Positions 34,803 to 45,599 of a stretch of 64,000 bases of DNA are shown one piece after another. Source of the DNA: Ryuthela nishihirai. Taxonomy: Eukaryota > Arthropoda > Arachnida > Araneae > Heptathelidae. Where the stretch lies: positions 85,760,334 to 85,824,333 of the forward strand of contig JAWZYU010000007.1 in assembly GCA_038380435.1 (NCBI GenBank), given 5' to 3'. Each line of letters opens with the position of its first letter. Within the stretch, counting starts at the first letter, position 1. The translations under genes were made by a program, and so were the position numbers. The notes beneath the pieces are model-generated. The model worked only from the letters and a program-made list of their open reading frames with translations, did not search any database and was not told the origin of the DNA.

Positions 34803-34847
34803 GGCCGGAACTTATAGTAAGATTCATCACCAGACTTTCAAAGTTAT
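34803..34847. mobile_element. hAT-like MITE left end next to the LTR element
   Basis: CAGGGCCGGAACTTATAG resembles the CAGGGCCGGAT terminus of the MITE family seen at 26.3 and 48.5 kb. The LTR element begins 45 bases later, so the MITE may be the insertion target. The other half was not recognised past 38708. Confidence 0.3.
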
Positions 34848-35126
34848 TGTGATGTTGCTTCTTCGTTTGTTTGTCTATTGGGACCACTTAGGAATGTCCC
34901 TCGGTTCGATCGCAATACGCGACGGGTGAAAGAGTTTTTCAGATAAAATCAACGGTTTTATCACAATTGCTGGGACTCAATACAGAGGCTCCTCCCCAAT
35001 AAATTGGTTCAACTTCAGCCTTTACTTAAATATAACAATTATTTATTGAACCTTCCAAACATGCTTGATAGACAAGGACACATGCTTAATTACATAGCAT
35101 TACATTAAAAGGCCTCTAGCCTGACA
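34848..35126 (-). repeat. 3' LTR of the LTR retrotransposon, internally deleted
   Basis: 279-bp copy of the LTR with the same ends as the 639-bp partner and a few substitutions. The middle ~360 bp is missing: the sequence jumps from GCATTACAT to TAAAAGGCCTCTAGCC. LTRs are identical at insertion, so the deletion happened afterwards or by aberrant reverse transcription. Outside lies GTTAT at 34843-34847. Confidence 0.88.
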
Positions 35127-35137
35127 CCTCCCTGCCA
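35127..35137 (-). other. Probable polypurine tract of the LTR element
   Basis: The minus strand reads GGCAGGGAGG immediately before the 3' LTR start TGTCAGG. A purine-rich tract is expected there as the plus-strand primer. Confidence 0.5.
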
Positions 35138-35552
35138 GAAGTCAGTAGTTAGTCCTGCTAACTGCTGACTAAAAAGTCAAGTTGAACGCTGAAAATCAGA
35201 GTTCATTTTCGCGTAAATCTTAGAGTTCAATGCCACAAAATTCAGAGTTCGAAATCGCTTTAGGAATTCTATAAATTCTCTGCGAATTGGCACATCTTTT
35301 GCACATCTATGTACACTACCTTAAATATAAAAGAACTTCTAGGTATATCCCGGTGCACTGAATCTAAATATTATCTTTATGCTTCAAACAAAAAAAACCC
35401 TGGTGACTGAAGTAGTTGTCCGAGAGTAAACAGTTTATAAATTAATTCTCTCACTAATAACTGTCTTTGACGAAGGTATGCCGTACTGGCGGAGTTCATT
35501 CGTTCACAGGTGACATCCCAGGTGAAAGGCTATGCACACCTTTCATGACTAC
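35138..35552. other. Non-coding tail of the LTR element interior
   Basis: About 415 bases between the end of the gag-protease frame and the polypurine tract. No polymerase or integrase motif is visible, and I infer that the pol region was deleted here. Confidence 0.5.
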
Positions 35553-36713
35553 CTAGATATCACCTTCCCGTACGTACCCTCTGACTCTACAGGCTGAACG
35601 TCGTCGACATTGGCGTCGGCCTGACCCATTGTTACCTCCAATTGCCATGTTCGCCCCCTCCCCTGCATAATTTTGATCATCGTAGACATCGAGTCTGACA
35701 GATTGCTGCACACGTTTGGGCTGGGAGATAGAACGGCGTTGATTGGACGGTCTCCATGGAGCATACATTTCCCTTTTTCTAACTGGAATTTCTCTACCTC
35801 TTTCATAGCAGCTTCCTGTATTGGCCCACGGCTCGTGGATTTTCCTCCTGGGGTTACCAGTTACAGGCCTTCTCTTCCTCTTTCTAATTAGCTTACTATA
35901 AGCTTCCACACTCAGGAGTACCTCCTTCCGCAGATTTGCTACTACTGCGCATAGTACTTTAATTTCTCCGCCACTCCCAGTGCTATTGTCTGTACCATCA
36001 GTCAAACTTAAAGGCAGCTCTTTTATCTCTGCCCTTTTGGCATCGCCAAACGGTCCATGCAACAACAGATGGTCTTTTACCGGGTGTTTTTCTTCGTTCA
36101 GCATCCCCTTTCTGATAACTGTCAGGTCTGCCCCCAAATCCACGACTGCTCTAGCTGTCTTGTCGCCACCTCTGATTCGAACCTCTTTATAATCTACTGG
36201 GATACGTATCTTTCCCTGTCCCATTACTCGACTGCTTGGACTTGGCTTTGAATGTGTCATAACCCTTCCTATTGTTGCCTCACAAACATCTTCAGAATTC
36301 TGATCCAAGGTGCTAACTTGGTACACCTGAGTTCGGCTCTCACGGTCCCCAGTTCTCAGTGGGCAATCTCTCATCAAATGTTGATCGGATCTACGTTTAT
36401 GGCACCTCCTTACCTTTGGGACATTTCTATATTCAGCTAAATTAACTGTCGGTTGATACCTTCTGCTCGAATAATTTCTCTCTGAGTCTATCCTCTGCTG
36501 GGGGGAAACAACACGTTCTGCATTTTGTATATGCCTTAACTCTTTAAAAGTTTGGACCTCTTCCGTTCCGTTTACACTGGCTAGATGGATTTCTGCCCAC
36601 GTTGCTATTTCGTCTGCTTTTGCCCATGACTCCGCCTCTTTCTGTACTATGTAAGCATGAGTGAGGAATTGTCTAATAAGCATGAGTAAGCATGTCTTGA
36701 GGAAGGCTATCAC
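35553..36713 (-). pseudogene. gag C-terminus with degenerate zinc knuckle and retropepsin
   Basis: 386 codons. Residues 104-117 (CHKRRSDQHLMRDC) occupy the place of a CCHC zinc knuckle but lack the second Cys. Around residues 187-201, ARAVVDLGADLTVI matches a retropepsin active site in which D-(S/T)-G-A has become D-L-G-A, so the protease is probably inactive. A Glu/Arg-rich tail follows and ends ~430 bases before the 3' LTR. No reverse transcriptase motif follows in any frame. Confidence 0.75.
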
Positions 36714-37068
36714 GTAACTTATCCGACACTATCAGGTCCATAAGCTCCTCAAATTTTGTCACCTTCCTACTGCGGACGTAGTAATCCCAGCTATTTCTGA
36801 ACCTCGAGGCTAATTGATTATATGACTCATTCGGTTCTTTCGTGATAGTTTCAAACTTTCTCTTGTACGCAGAGGGAGTGAGCTTAAACTCTTTTAATAC
36901 GGCCTCTTTAACTTTCTTATAATTAGCAAAATCCCCTGCACTTAATTTTCGAAAAACATGGTTTGCATATTTACCGTCTAAAAAAGAAATGATGACTTTG
37001 CCTTGAAACTCCTCTGGTACTTCATATATCTTAAATCCCCTTTCCGCTGTCTCAAAGAGATTTATCAC
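36673..37068 (-). pseudogene. gag core (retrotransposon gag-like domain)
   Basis: 131 codons with features of the gag domain of LTR elements: an early aromatic/helical part (FETAERGFKIYEVPEEFQG), a middle KKVKEAVLKEFKLTP and ASRFRNSWDYYVRSR, and a late FEELMDLIVSDKLRDSLP, which resembles the capsid C-terminal half with its conserved helix pattern. It overlaps the next frame by about 40 bases in another phase, which suggests a small indel in an originally continuous gag. Confidence 0.7.
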
Positions 37069-37225
37069 CTCTTATGGGTTTTTAGGGCTTCCAGCTAGCA
37101 TATTCCCCAATAACTTTATATAATTAGTCAGCCGCGCATCTGCTGGATTACTAGAAACTGCCACCGTTCGCACATCACCCCTCTCCTCGTTTGCATTCCT
37201 CATTTGCAGTTTCAGCATTCTATAC

Positions 37226-37675
37226 TCATGCTCTCTCTCCTTTTCCTTTCTCTTTCTGCTGCCTCTCTCTCCTTTTCCTTTCTCTTTCTGCTGCCTCTCT
37301 CTCCTTTTCCCTTTCTGCCGCCTCTCTCTCCTTTTCCCTTTCTGCCGCCTCTCTCTCCTTTTCCCTTTCCGCCGCCTCTCTCTCTTCCCTTCTCAGTTGC
37401 ATCTCTAACCTCATCCTCTCTAATTCAAAATCATATCCAATCCTTTCTTTAGCTTTCTGCTTTCTGGTCCCGCTCCGTAGCCTATCCGTATCGTCATTGC
37501 CATAATCCCTCAACCCTCTCATGTCTTCCGCAGCATCAGACTCTCTGTCTATTGTCACCTCCTCGCTTCCCCGGTCACTCCCTGAAGCACCACCCTGCGC
37601 GCTATCCCTTTCTGTGTCTGTGTAGCCTCGCCTTAACTCATCCCTTTCCCTATCGTGACCACTCCTAAGCTCCAT
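37226..37675 (-). pseudogene. gag N-terminal region of the LTR element (charged, coiled-coil-like)
   Basis: 149 codons beginning MELRSGHDRERDELRRG near the 5' end of the element. The first half is Asp/Arg/Gly-rich. The C-terminal half is a run of Arg/Glu-rich repeats of nine residues (EKEREAAER) encoded by a 27-bp tandem unit, predicted to form a charged helix or coiled coil. The frame is lost shortly after, before the gag core at 37068, so gag is probably split by a frameshift or deletion. Confidence 0.7.
37234..37390. repeat. 27-bp coding minisatellite in gag
   Basis: CT-rich unit CTCTCTCTCCTTTTCCCTTT plus CTGCCGC repeated about 5-6 times with little variation. On the minus strand each unit encodes the nine residues EKEREAAER. 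The period is a multiple of three, so changes in copy number keep the frame. Confidence 0.8.
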
Positions 37676-37780
37676 TTTAGCTCGTACAGGCCTCTGCCGT
37701 ATCTAACTACTCACCCCTAGAGTAAGAGGATACTTACCTCCGATGTGATGACAGGAACGAACCGCCTCGTCAGTCTGCCA

Positions 37781-38022
37781 CCTGAAGCACACAGTCGGAA
37801 CACTCTTGGCAGTATCAGCCTTGCGTTGGTCAGCTCCCAGTGGATGTTGAACTTTTCCGTCACCTTCACAGCTTTTTCCACAGTTCGAACGTGATGCACG
37901 ATTCTTCAGGTACCTTCACAGCTATTCTATCGCCTGAAGCACACCGCAGGACACTCTTGGCAGTATCAGCCTTGTTCTGGTCAGCTCACAATGGATGTCG
38001 GAACTCTTCCGTCACCTTCGCC
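37781..38022. repeat. Tandem duplication in the LTR element leader
   Basis: A block beginning CCTGAAGCACAC and running through CTTGGCAGTATCAGCC, GGTCAGCTC, GGATGT and TTCCGTCACCTTC occurs at about 37781 and again at about 37933, a period of ~152 bases, with several substitutions. It lies between the primer-binding site and gag, in the 5' leader of the element's RNA. Confidence 0.75.
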
Positions 38023-38041
38023 GCTACTTTCACCTCTGTTG

Positions 38042-38061
38042 CGTACTGGTGGCTGCGCCAC
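38042..38061 (-). other. Probable primer-binding site of the LTR element
   Basis: Three bases inside the 5' LTR the minus strand reads TGGCGCAGCCACCAG. A TGG start is expected for a site complementary to a tRNA 3' CCA end. I cannot assign the tRNA. Confidence 0.45.
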
Positions 38062-38063
38062 TT

Positions 38064-38702
38064 TGTGGTGTTGCTTCTTCGTTTGTTTGTCTATTGGGAC
38101 CACTTAGGAATGTCCCCTCGTTTCGATCGCAATACGCGACGGGTGAAAGAGTTTTTCAGATAAAATCAACGGTTTTATCACAATTGCTGGGACTCAATAC
38201 TGAGGCTCCTCCCCAATAAATTGGTTCAACTTCAGCCTTTACTTAAATATAACAATTATTTATTGAACCTTCCAAACATGCTTGATAGACAAGGACATAT
38301 GCTTAATTACATAGCATTACATCAACACCAGCTTACTATGCCTGTTCAGCTGTATTCACAGAGCCCAATGCCGTTATTACCAGTCATCATTTCCCAGCTT
38401 TACAATTTTTCGTCCGCACGCGTTCGTTCCTCGACTGGCTCTGTTCTCCTCCTCGTTGCCAAACCCTTTCTTCCTTTCTCTCTCTGCTCCGGCCATCTGG
38501 CAAGGTTGTTAGCCACCGGGTCACTTGTCAGTGAACGCCAGCGTTTGGGTGACCTCCGTCCCTCTGGGCACTGCTACTTCAATTAACTCTCCAGATGCTG
38601 GGACAGAGTGCCTCCCACGTAGCATACGCCCCCTTGGTGAAATCAAAAACAATATACAAAACCCGAACAAAAAAAATATTTAAAAAGGCCTCTAGCCTGA
38701 CA
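38064..38702 (-). repeat. 5' LTR of the LTR retrotransposon
   Basis: 639-bp long terminal repeat, 5' with respect to the minus-strand element. It starts TGTCAGG at 38702 and ends CACA at 38064, with GTTAT just outside at 38703-38707. It shares long near-identical stretches with the other LTR on both sides of a ~360-bp segment (about 38324-38680) that is absent there. Confidence 0.88.
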
Positions 38703-38707
38703 GTTAT

Positions 38708-40065
38708 TATCATTTATATTTATTCTCTCTTTGCGAATAATCGAAAGTCTTGAGCAGTGGCTCTTTTCTGTGTCTGCATTTTAGAGTGCTTTAGTTTTCA
38801 GTGCAACAGCATTTTAAAGTTTTGAATTATATTTGTTTAGAAATTTAAGTCAATTTTATTATATATTTTAGTGAGTGACAATATGACAGTCTTAGTGTCA
38901 TGATGTGCCTCATTTTTGCACGTGTGTTGAGCACTAATGATGAAAAAAGATATTTCAGAGGGATCTGCTAAAGAAATATTTTTAGCGCTTTAATTTATGC
39001 CGAAGAATAAATAAACATAATTTTAAATTTTTATCGCTATTGCAATGAACCAGATAATTTTTTCACAAATTTATTCTTTTTAGTCCTGCTAAATTTCTCT
39101 GAGCTTTCAAAATTATAGCAGCAGAATTTTTTACTCTTTCGCCGTAGTATCTGAAAGCTTATCCAAATGTGCGCAGTCTTTTGTCTGCTTTCAGCGGAGG
39201 CAGTGTAAAAGCAGCATCTATGATCTCTGTTACGATAAACATCCAAGCTCATGTTTCCCACACAAGATGTTTTGTTCCTCAGTCAGGAAAGAATCTTCCA
39301 ATCACGTGAGCGAGCTTTAGCGCTCCACCCATGCTTGTGAGAGCGGGGTGTTGATTTCATGCGATGGGTAGGAGTGGACGATTCTCCTGGAAGATATGGC
39401 CTCGTTGGAGGAAGCCAGAGACGACCTGAGATGACACTGAGATACAAGTGTTTCCGGTTGCATTTCTTCTATCTGTTCTTCATCCAGAACAATCACCTCG
39501 TCAGATGGAAGAACGTAACATTTCAGTTTGTCGTCGTGCAGAAATGTCTTTTACATCTCATGTTTGAAACGGCCTTTTCTCCAGATTGGTGCACTATCTA
39601 CGGAGAGATTACACCTACGATTTCAAATCTTTATTATAGCGTGGGCTACTAGCTACTTCAAACTTGGAGCGCTTAGTAGAAACACTTTGAGCAAAATTCC
39701 AGTCTTTTGTATTTTTTCTCGCTTTTTAGTGCATTTACTATTAATGTATTAATCACATTCTACATTTTTTTAGTCTACAAAATAAAATAGTCGATGGCAT
39801 GTATGGCGTTTTTTTTAGATTGAGAATTATGCATAAATCATCCGAAATTGTGAAACATTAGATTTCTCTTTTTACAAGACCATGAAAAAACTTTAATCCC
39901 TTTACTGATTTTCTTGTCGTTCATCGACAGCGTTCTCTGATATATTTAAATTTGCACGTGGTCTTTAACTTTTTAAAACCTGTGTAAACAAATATAAACA
40001 TTCAGAAAAAAGTATCCCAATAGAAAACCCCAATTCGAAGTTTCTTAACTTTAAAAATAAGGTCT
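38708..40065. other. AT-rich sequence flanking the coding-like remnant
   Basis: Other than the remnant at 39320-39619, nothing is supported. Confidence 0.45.
39320..39619 (-). pseudogene. Coding-like remnant, unrecognised; one internal stop
   Basis: The minus strand reads open for 77 codons from 39550 to a TAA at 39319-39317. In the same frame, upstream of one TAA at 39553-39551, it reads on for another ~22 codons to a TGA. The translation is unusually protein-like for this AT-rich region: segments such as KLKCYVLPSDEVIVLDEEQ and SVDSAPIWRKGRFKHEM, with balanced composition and an acidic patch. I do not recognise a family. It may be a 3' exon with a splice site near 39550, a decayed transposase or a processed relic. 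It is followed by non-coding AT-rich DNA and no polyadenylation signal was established. Confidence 0.35.
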
Positions 40066-40350
40066 GGTTGAGTTGTTTGACTTCTAAGCAGTTTATCACT
40101 GAGCGGCAATTTTATCCACACAATGGACTACATGGCAAGGTCACAAAGACCCCAATGGTCTCAGAGAAGGATGTGGAAAGAATCCACTGGCAACTGATGG
40201 AAGCCTCCCGTCAAGACAATCCGAAGGATGGCCGATGACCTTTCAAAGCCCATCGGTGTCCCCTTTCTGACCAAGAGCAGGGCGGGGGGGGTTAGCGGAG
40301 AAAAATCTCAATGCAAATTGGGACTCGAACTTGGGAACTGCAGATTACAT
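40066..40350 (-). mobile_element. Family A SINE with deletions
   Basis: Tail (TTGAGTTGTTTGACTTCTAA), body fragments and part of the head (GGGACTCGAACTTGGGAACTG). About 100 bp of the middle is missing around 40205. Confidence 0.82.
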
Positions 40351-40774
40351 CACCTTTGTCATTCGAAAATAAAACTCTAAAAGTTAATTTAAACATGAAT
40401 AGTAACTTCTATAACGGACACTTATTCTCCTTACTCGATGGCAGATCCAGTATAGATACTTTATCACTCACCCTTTAGTTTACAGTATAACCCCTATTAC
40501 ATGTATCTATATAATCGTGAAATTTCAATCTTGTTAAAACATTGATTTATTCATGGTGACTGAACTATCCGGTCTTGATCGTCTGGATTATACGGCAGTT
40601 ATAATCCAGTTTATTTAAACCGTTATAGATAATTTGTGCATTCGCATTTTGACTGATTAATAAAATGATTAAAAAAGTTGTAAATCAAAACTGAGTTCGG
40701 TAATAAACTCTCACATGAGATGTCCTGTCTCACATGAGATGTCTGTATATATCTGTATCCGTCTGTATATATAA

Positions 40775-41963
40775 CACTGACCACTGAATTATAAACCTTT
40801 ATTCAATACCGAGTCGGACCTCCTTAGCCCGAATTACAGCACATATGCAGTTTGGCATAGATTCCACAAGGTGTTGGAGTGCCTTTACATCTATAGCATA
40901 CCAGGCGTTCACCAGAGTCCTGTAACTGGCTCAGATTTGACGGAAGAGGACTTTCCTCTCGGATCTGTTTCTCTAACATGTTTCATACAATCTTAATGGG
41001 ATTCAGATCCGGGCTTTGTGATGGCCAGGGAAGATGGTGAAAATCACTGTCATGCTCGCTGAACCACTCCTGAACACATCTTGCGTAATGAACAGTAGCA
41101 TTGTCGTCCATAAAAAAGCAGTCACCTGCTGGATAAAAAAGTCAACATTACAGGATGAACTTGATCGGCAACAATGTTCAGATAATCCTTGGACACCCGA
41201 CCTTCCAGCAATATCAGGGGACCCGTTCCGTACCAACAGAACGTGCTCCACACCATGACACCGCCTCCAGAACCTTGAGTTGTGTTTACAAGGCAAGCTG
41301 GGTCCATTGCTTCATGGGGCTCCCGCCAAACTCTCGGCCTACCGTCGGTACAGAACAAGTTGTACCGCAAGTCGTCGGACCACATGACTTTTTTTCCAGT
41401 GTCCAGTCATGGTGTTCCTGACACCACTGTAGACGAACTTTCCGGTTCTTCGCAGAAAACAGTGGTTTCCATATAGATATGCGATTGCTAATACCAATCC
41501 TCTTCAATTCTCTGTGCATAGTTCGCTGAGATATGGGTGGGGAACAGCCTTCATTGAATGCTTCGGTCAATTGCTGCACACAGGAAGTCCTGTTTCTCTG
41601 TACAAGTCTTCTCAGAAGACGGCGATCTCGTTCCTGACATATTGTCGTCGAGCCACACTTACACCTCTTAGACAAGAAATGTGGATTATTTTTGCACTGA
41701 ATAAAAACCCGAGATATCTCACCTTTTGAGAAACCAGTCAGCTCTTCTATTTTTAACATCGACGCTCCAGCCAGACGGGCACCCACAATAAGCCCTTTAT
41801 CGAACCCTAAAAGATCCTTTGTTTTTCCCATTGTGATCAACACTACTGACGATTACTGACGAGCAGCAGTCTTAAATAGTTGCCTAGATCACGTGGTGAT
41901 GCACGAGACCACATATTTTACGTATATCTGCATAAAGTTTTCTAATTCAGTGGCCGGTGTGTG
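40775..41963 (-). mobile_element. Tc1-like DNA transposon, degenerate, with terminal inverted repeats
   Basis: About 1.19 kb. The two ends match as inverted repeats: CACTGACCACTGAATTATAA at the left and the complement of TTCTAATTCAGTGGCCGGTG at the right. The length is typical for a simple Tc1 element. The transposase on the minus strand is recognisable but broken. TA dinucleotides are close to both ends, but the exact outer boundary is uncertain by a few bases. Confidence 0.85.
40960..41843 (-). pseudogene. Tc1-like transposase, frameshifted
   Basis: Starts MGKTKDLLGFDKG at 41831, followed by the helix-turn-helix region, NRTSCVQQLTEAFNEG, RTMHRELKRIG and RLQWCQEHHDW. Frameshifts near 41370 and 41130 lead to WSDDLRYNLFCTDGR (first catalytic Asp region), GGGVMVWS, MDDNATVHYAQD (second Asp) and PDLNPIKIV with the usual Trp replaced by a stop. 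In the last motif the third acidic residue (NPIE) is Lys. The enzyme would catalyse cut-and-paste DNA transposition; this copy cannot. Confidence 0.85.
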
Positions 41964-42085
41964 TAGTTACTGGGACTCATGAAAGAGTTACCTGAAAAAA
42001 ATTTTATCCGATTCCAGGAGTACTAACCCCTACACCATCAGTGGCTAACCTTTTCTTTCGTTAATGAGACTTACAGATTTTCCCG

Positions 42086-42131
42086 CATGGCCAGGTCACA
42101 AGGATACCAAAGTCTCAGAGTTGGTTAGCCA
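42086..42131 (-). mobile_element. Family A SINE relic
   Basis: ATGGCCAGGTCACAAGGATA followed by AGTCTCAGAG; only about 45 bases. Confidence 0.5.
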
Positions 42132-42181
42132 TAGGGAATGTATATAGAGTCTTCAATGCATATAGAGTATGAGGCCTTAGG

Positions 42182-42229
42182 AAATCCACTCGTCCATTCG
42201 CCATCGGCGAAGGACTGGTTAGTGGATTT
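42182..42229. repeat. Imperfect 48-bp palindrome
   Basis: AAATCCACT...TTCGCC pairs with GGCGAAGGACTGGTTAGTGGATTT around a short centre, with a few mismatches. Confidence 0.6.
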
Positions 42230-42469
42230 TCTAGCGAGGCTTGTTGCTTTTCAGGTTAGGATAAATCACAATAACAAAATGCTCCCAGGGAAAAAAAACA
42301 TCATCTTTCACTTTTGAAAGCAATATCATTGATTTCATTACGTGGTCTATTTTAATATAGACAAAATCAGGATAAATGTTTTACCCGTCTCTCCTACGTT
42401 GGTATTTGCCTTTGTGCTAAAAACTTTTGGCTGGTCATATTTTTCCGAATTTCCCCCTTTCCTGGCTTT

Positions 42470-42622
42470 CTGTCCCAACCGATGCACCGTGGCCTTTTTA
42501 AGCCCATCGGTGTTTCCATTCTGGCATAGGGCTCAGTGCTGATAAACCTCAACATGGCACTCGAACCTAACAACAGAAGATTGGAAGCCTGGCATGCTGC
42601 CAACCAAGCCTATCCCGCTCCT
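42470..42622 (-). mobile_element. Family A SINE, 5' half, diverged
   Basis: AAGCCCATCGGTGTTTCC, GATAAACCTCAACATG and a mutated head (GCACTCGAACCTAACAAC; GCCAACCAAGCCTATCC). Confidence 0.65.
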
Positions 42623-43487
42623 GAAAATTTAAAGGTTTGTAGCGATTAGACTGAATTTTTTTTCATATCTTGTGATGTTTTTCCTTTAAATGGTTACTTT
42701 GAGAGCTATGGAATAACAATGTGGCGTTTATTCTCATAACATATGTGCCGTGAGTAAATGCTTGTGTTTTAGTACGGACATAAATAAAGATTTCAGTCCA
42801 CGTTCTGCTGAATATTTAAGATTAAAACTTTTTTCATCATTTTTTCTTTCCCTTATCACTACTGCATGGATGCAACAAAGCCTTCTCCAGAACACAATCA
42901 AGTCAGCAGGCGATTACAAACACTCCATCATTGCAAAACGTTAGAAGCTGTTGCCGGAAATCCAGCGACTAGTGACAAATGCCTGGGAGGCGATGAAGCC
43001 AAAACTGTAGTCAGGCAGAACTAGAAGGCAGATAACTCTGAAGCTGCCAAGAGATTTTTTTTCTGTACCCTTGGGTGACTAAAAAAATGATGTCAAATAA
43101 CTAAAGCTCCGTTGAAAAACGGGAAGTTCTCTTGGGAAGAGATGAATCAAAAAAACATCACGAGAGCTTTTCAAATCTGATATGCTTTGCTTTTTTAAGC
43201 CTCTAGCTTCTTTTCTCCATCTGTACTCGTAGATTATATCCATTAAATAAACTTTGGCGTTATGCAATCCCCTCAAGTGTAAGCACAAGAGTTTTCTCTC
43301 AGACTGAGCATCCAAGATACTAAATAACTCACGAAAGGAGATCCACAGATCTCGGACTCAAAATATATGTTCTCCCACTCTTTCATGCCAAACCACTGGA
43401 AGGTCTAAATTTGATCGGCAGAAAAAAACCTCTAAATACCCTTTTTCCTCATCTGTATCGTTTACGCTGAATTTGAGTCCTTATCAG
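42623..43487. other. Intergenic sequence, nothing recognised
   Basis: No supported feature. Confidence 0.5.
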
Positions 43488-43812
43488 AAGATTTGGCTCA
43501 ATCTGTAGCGCGCTAGACTCTGATGCTCCCAGGTTCGAGTGTCAACTCTATGAGCGATGAGGTTTATTTCCGTAAACCTGTCCTTAGTCAGAAAGAGAAT
43601 ACTGATGGACTTGGAAAGGTTATCATCCGTCGGATGGGATGTTAAGCCACGGTCCTGTGTGCACATTAAAAAAAAAAGGATGACTTCATGATAGCTCCCA
43701 TCTGTATCCTAATAGTTGACCAGTGGGTCCCTATTCAAATCTAAGCCTCGGGGTTCTTGTGACTGGCTATTTAGCCTATAGTGTCGCTTAGAGACGAAAT
43801 AAACCAACAACA
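43488..43812 (+). mobile_element. Family A SINE, near full length, diverged
   Basis: Head TTTGGCTCAATCTGTAGCGC and CCCAGGTTCGAGTGTC, body with CGTCGGATGGGATGTTAAGC and GACCAGTGGGTCC, tail AATAAACCAACAACAACAA. Confidence 0.85.
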
Positions 43813-45599
43813 ACAAAGAATCATTCAAGTAGATTTCCAGTTAGAGAAAATGCAACCTCTTAATGCTCCTTATTAATTTCCATGAACCAAAATATAAAAT
43901 GGCAGTATACAACGGTACTTAAAACAAAAATTATGATTTCTAACAGACGATCCAGGAAAGCAACACTTATAATCAATTCAATAAAAAATTAGATGAAAAA
44001 CAGTGTTCTGAAACTGACGCTTCTTATTTCAATCACAATCATGTTACAAATCCAGTAACAAAAGACTTCAAATTACCTCGCCTTATTACACTGGGGGCTA
44101 CAATACCTGTTCAACAGTCTCTTCGGAAATAATTGCCTGTGATTATCCTAATATCTCTACGAGCCATTAAAAGCAATGCGGAAATTACGCATTTCAGACT
44201 CGAAGTAATGGCCAATTGAAAGTCGGCTAAATGTACGTTCTTAAATCGAGTCATATTTTATCTATTGACCCTTTTCTTCCATATTTTCTTACTTCATGTC
44301 TGTGATGACTTTTTAAAAAATGTACTACTTGATATTTATGCAAGAGACAGTATAGTCGGTAATTGCAGTATTATGTAATAAGTGAACGTTTAAGAGAAAC
44401 TTCGCAGAGAGATAATTTATAGTACAATTTCTGTCAGATTACCATAAGGAAATGAAACTTTAGCAGAACTTAATGTTTTTAATACATCGCTACAAGGAAA
44501 CACACGTGATTTACTGAATTTTAAAAGAAATTATGTAGGTGCTGATTTAGGTTAATTATTTTATTTTTCCATCGTTAACATTCACAGATCTAAAACAACA
44601 ATATGTTCTTTATTTTTTTCTGTTTCAAAAATTCGCCCGTGTTTCTTTTTCTAAAAATAACAGATCTTGAGATCAAAATAAATATCATAGAGCAGGCATT
44701 GCCAAACAATGGATTCTATGCCGAATGCGACAACCAGGAAATAAATATTCCGATCGCAAAATATATTAAATTATAAAAATATTTTGGTAAATAATTTTGA
44801 ATTTCTATATACAAAATACAATACATTTTTTCTCTTATAATTTGTTTTATTTGGTTATTTTCTGAGTATTTAATTATGCATATATATATATATTCTGCAA
44901 TTTGAATAATTGGTTACCTAGGAGATAACATGAATGTAATTTTATAAAATAAATGTACAATAACCTCCGAAATCCAAATTGTTTCGCGTGCTATACTACG
45001 TTTAACGTAAATATGATCCGAAAGTACTACACACCACAAATGTATCACTCCTCCATGCTAAACGGAAGTATGGAGATAGAATTGCGGAAAGATCAGCATT
45101 GGAATGCCGCAGAGGCTATGTCAGGTGTCAGAAAAAGTTAACAAGCATTGAGATCCAGTGATTAGCAATTTATTTTCATTTTTTTGTAGGTGTATGGCAC
45201 GCTTTTCCCTTAGCTACGATATCAACCATGCTTGCAGTTTAAAAATTTAGAACACATAAAACAGGCTGATGAAAGTTCATGGGAAAAAATTGCAGTATAA
45301 TATTAGTTTTAGGGCTACTATTAAATAATATTAAAACCTGTATTTTTTTTTATTTGCAATACATAGGACAGAGAAAAATCCTAAAAGCTACTCCTAACTT
45401 TTACAGACCTTCTCATAAAAGAACATGCCCTACTAAGACCAAAGTCACTGCTGACCACTAACTCAGTTAGAGCAAACAACATTATTTTTATTATGCATTA
45501 TTTATTCAATAAGAGCCATTAGTTCTACCAAAGTCTGTTCAATATATATTGACAGAAGTATATGATATGCATTTTTTAAAATTATTATACATGATTATT
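43813..45599. other. AT-rich intergenic sequence, nothing recognised
   Basis: A short TA run at 44880. No gene or transposon recognised. Confidence 0.5.

Larger units (their letters stand above)
34848..38702 (-). mobile_element. Non-autonomous LTR retrotransposon (gag-protease only)
   Basis: A complete insertion bounded by two LTRs (34848-35126 and 38064-38702) and flanked by a 5-bp target duplication, GTTAT, at 34843-34847 and 38703-38707. On the minus strand each LTR begins TGTCAGGCTAGAGGCC and ends CACA. The ~2.9 kb interior encodes a charged gag N-terminus, a gag core, a damaged zinc knuckle and a damaged retropepsin motif. No reverse transcriptase, RNase H or integrase is present, so any movement relied on enzymes from elsewhere. 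The 5-bp duplication suits Ty3/gypsy or BEL/Pao elements; I cannot decide between them. The polymerase was probably lost by deletion between protease and the 3' LTR. Confidence 0.9.

Noticed and set aside
37191..37505. Plus-strand Ser/Leu/Phe-rich frame (LSFSLSAAS repeats)
   Set aside because: Antisense of the gag EKEREAAER repeat; composition is an artefact of the CT-rich unit.
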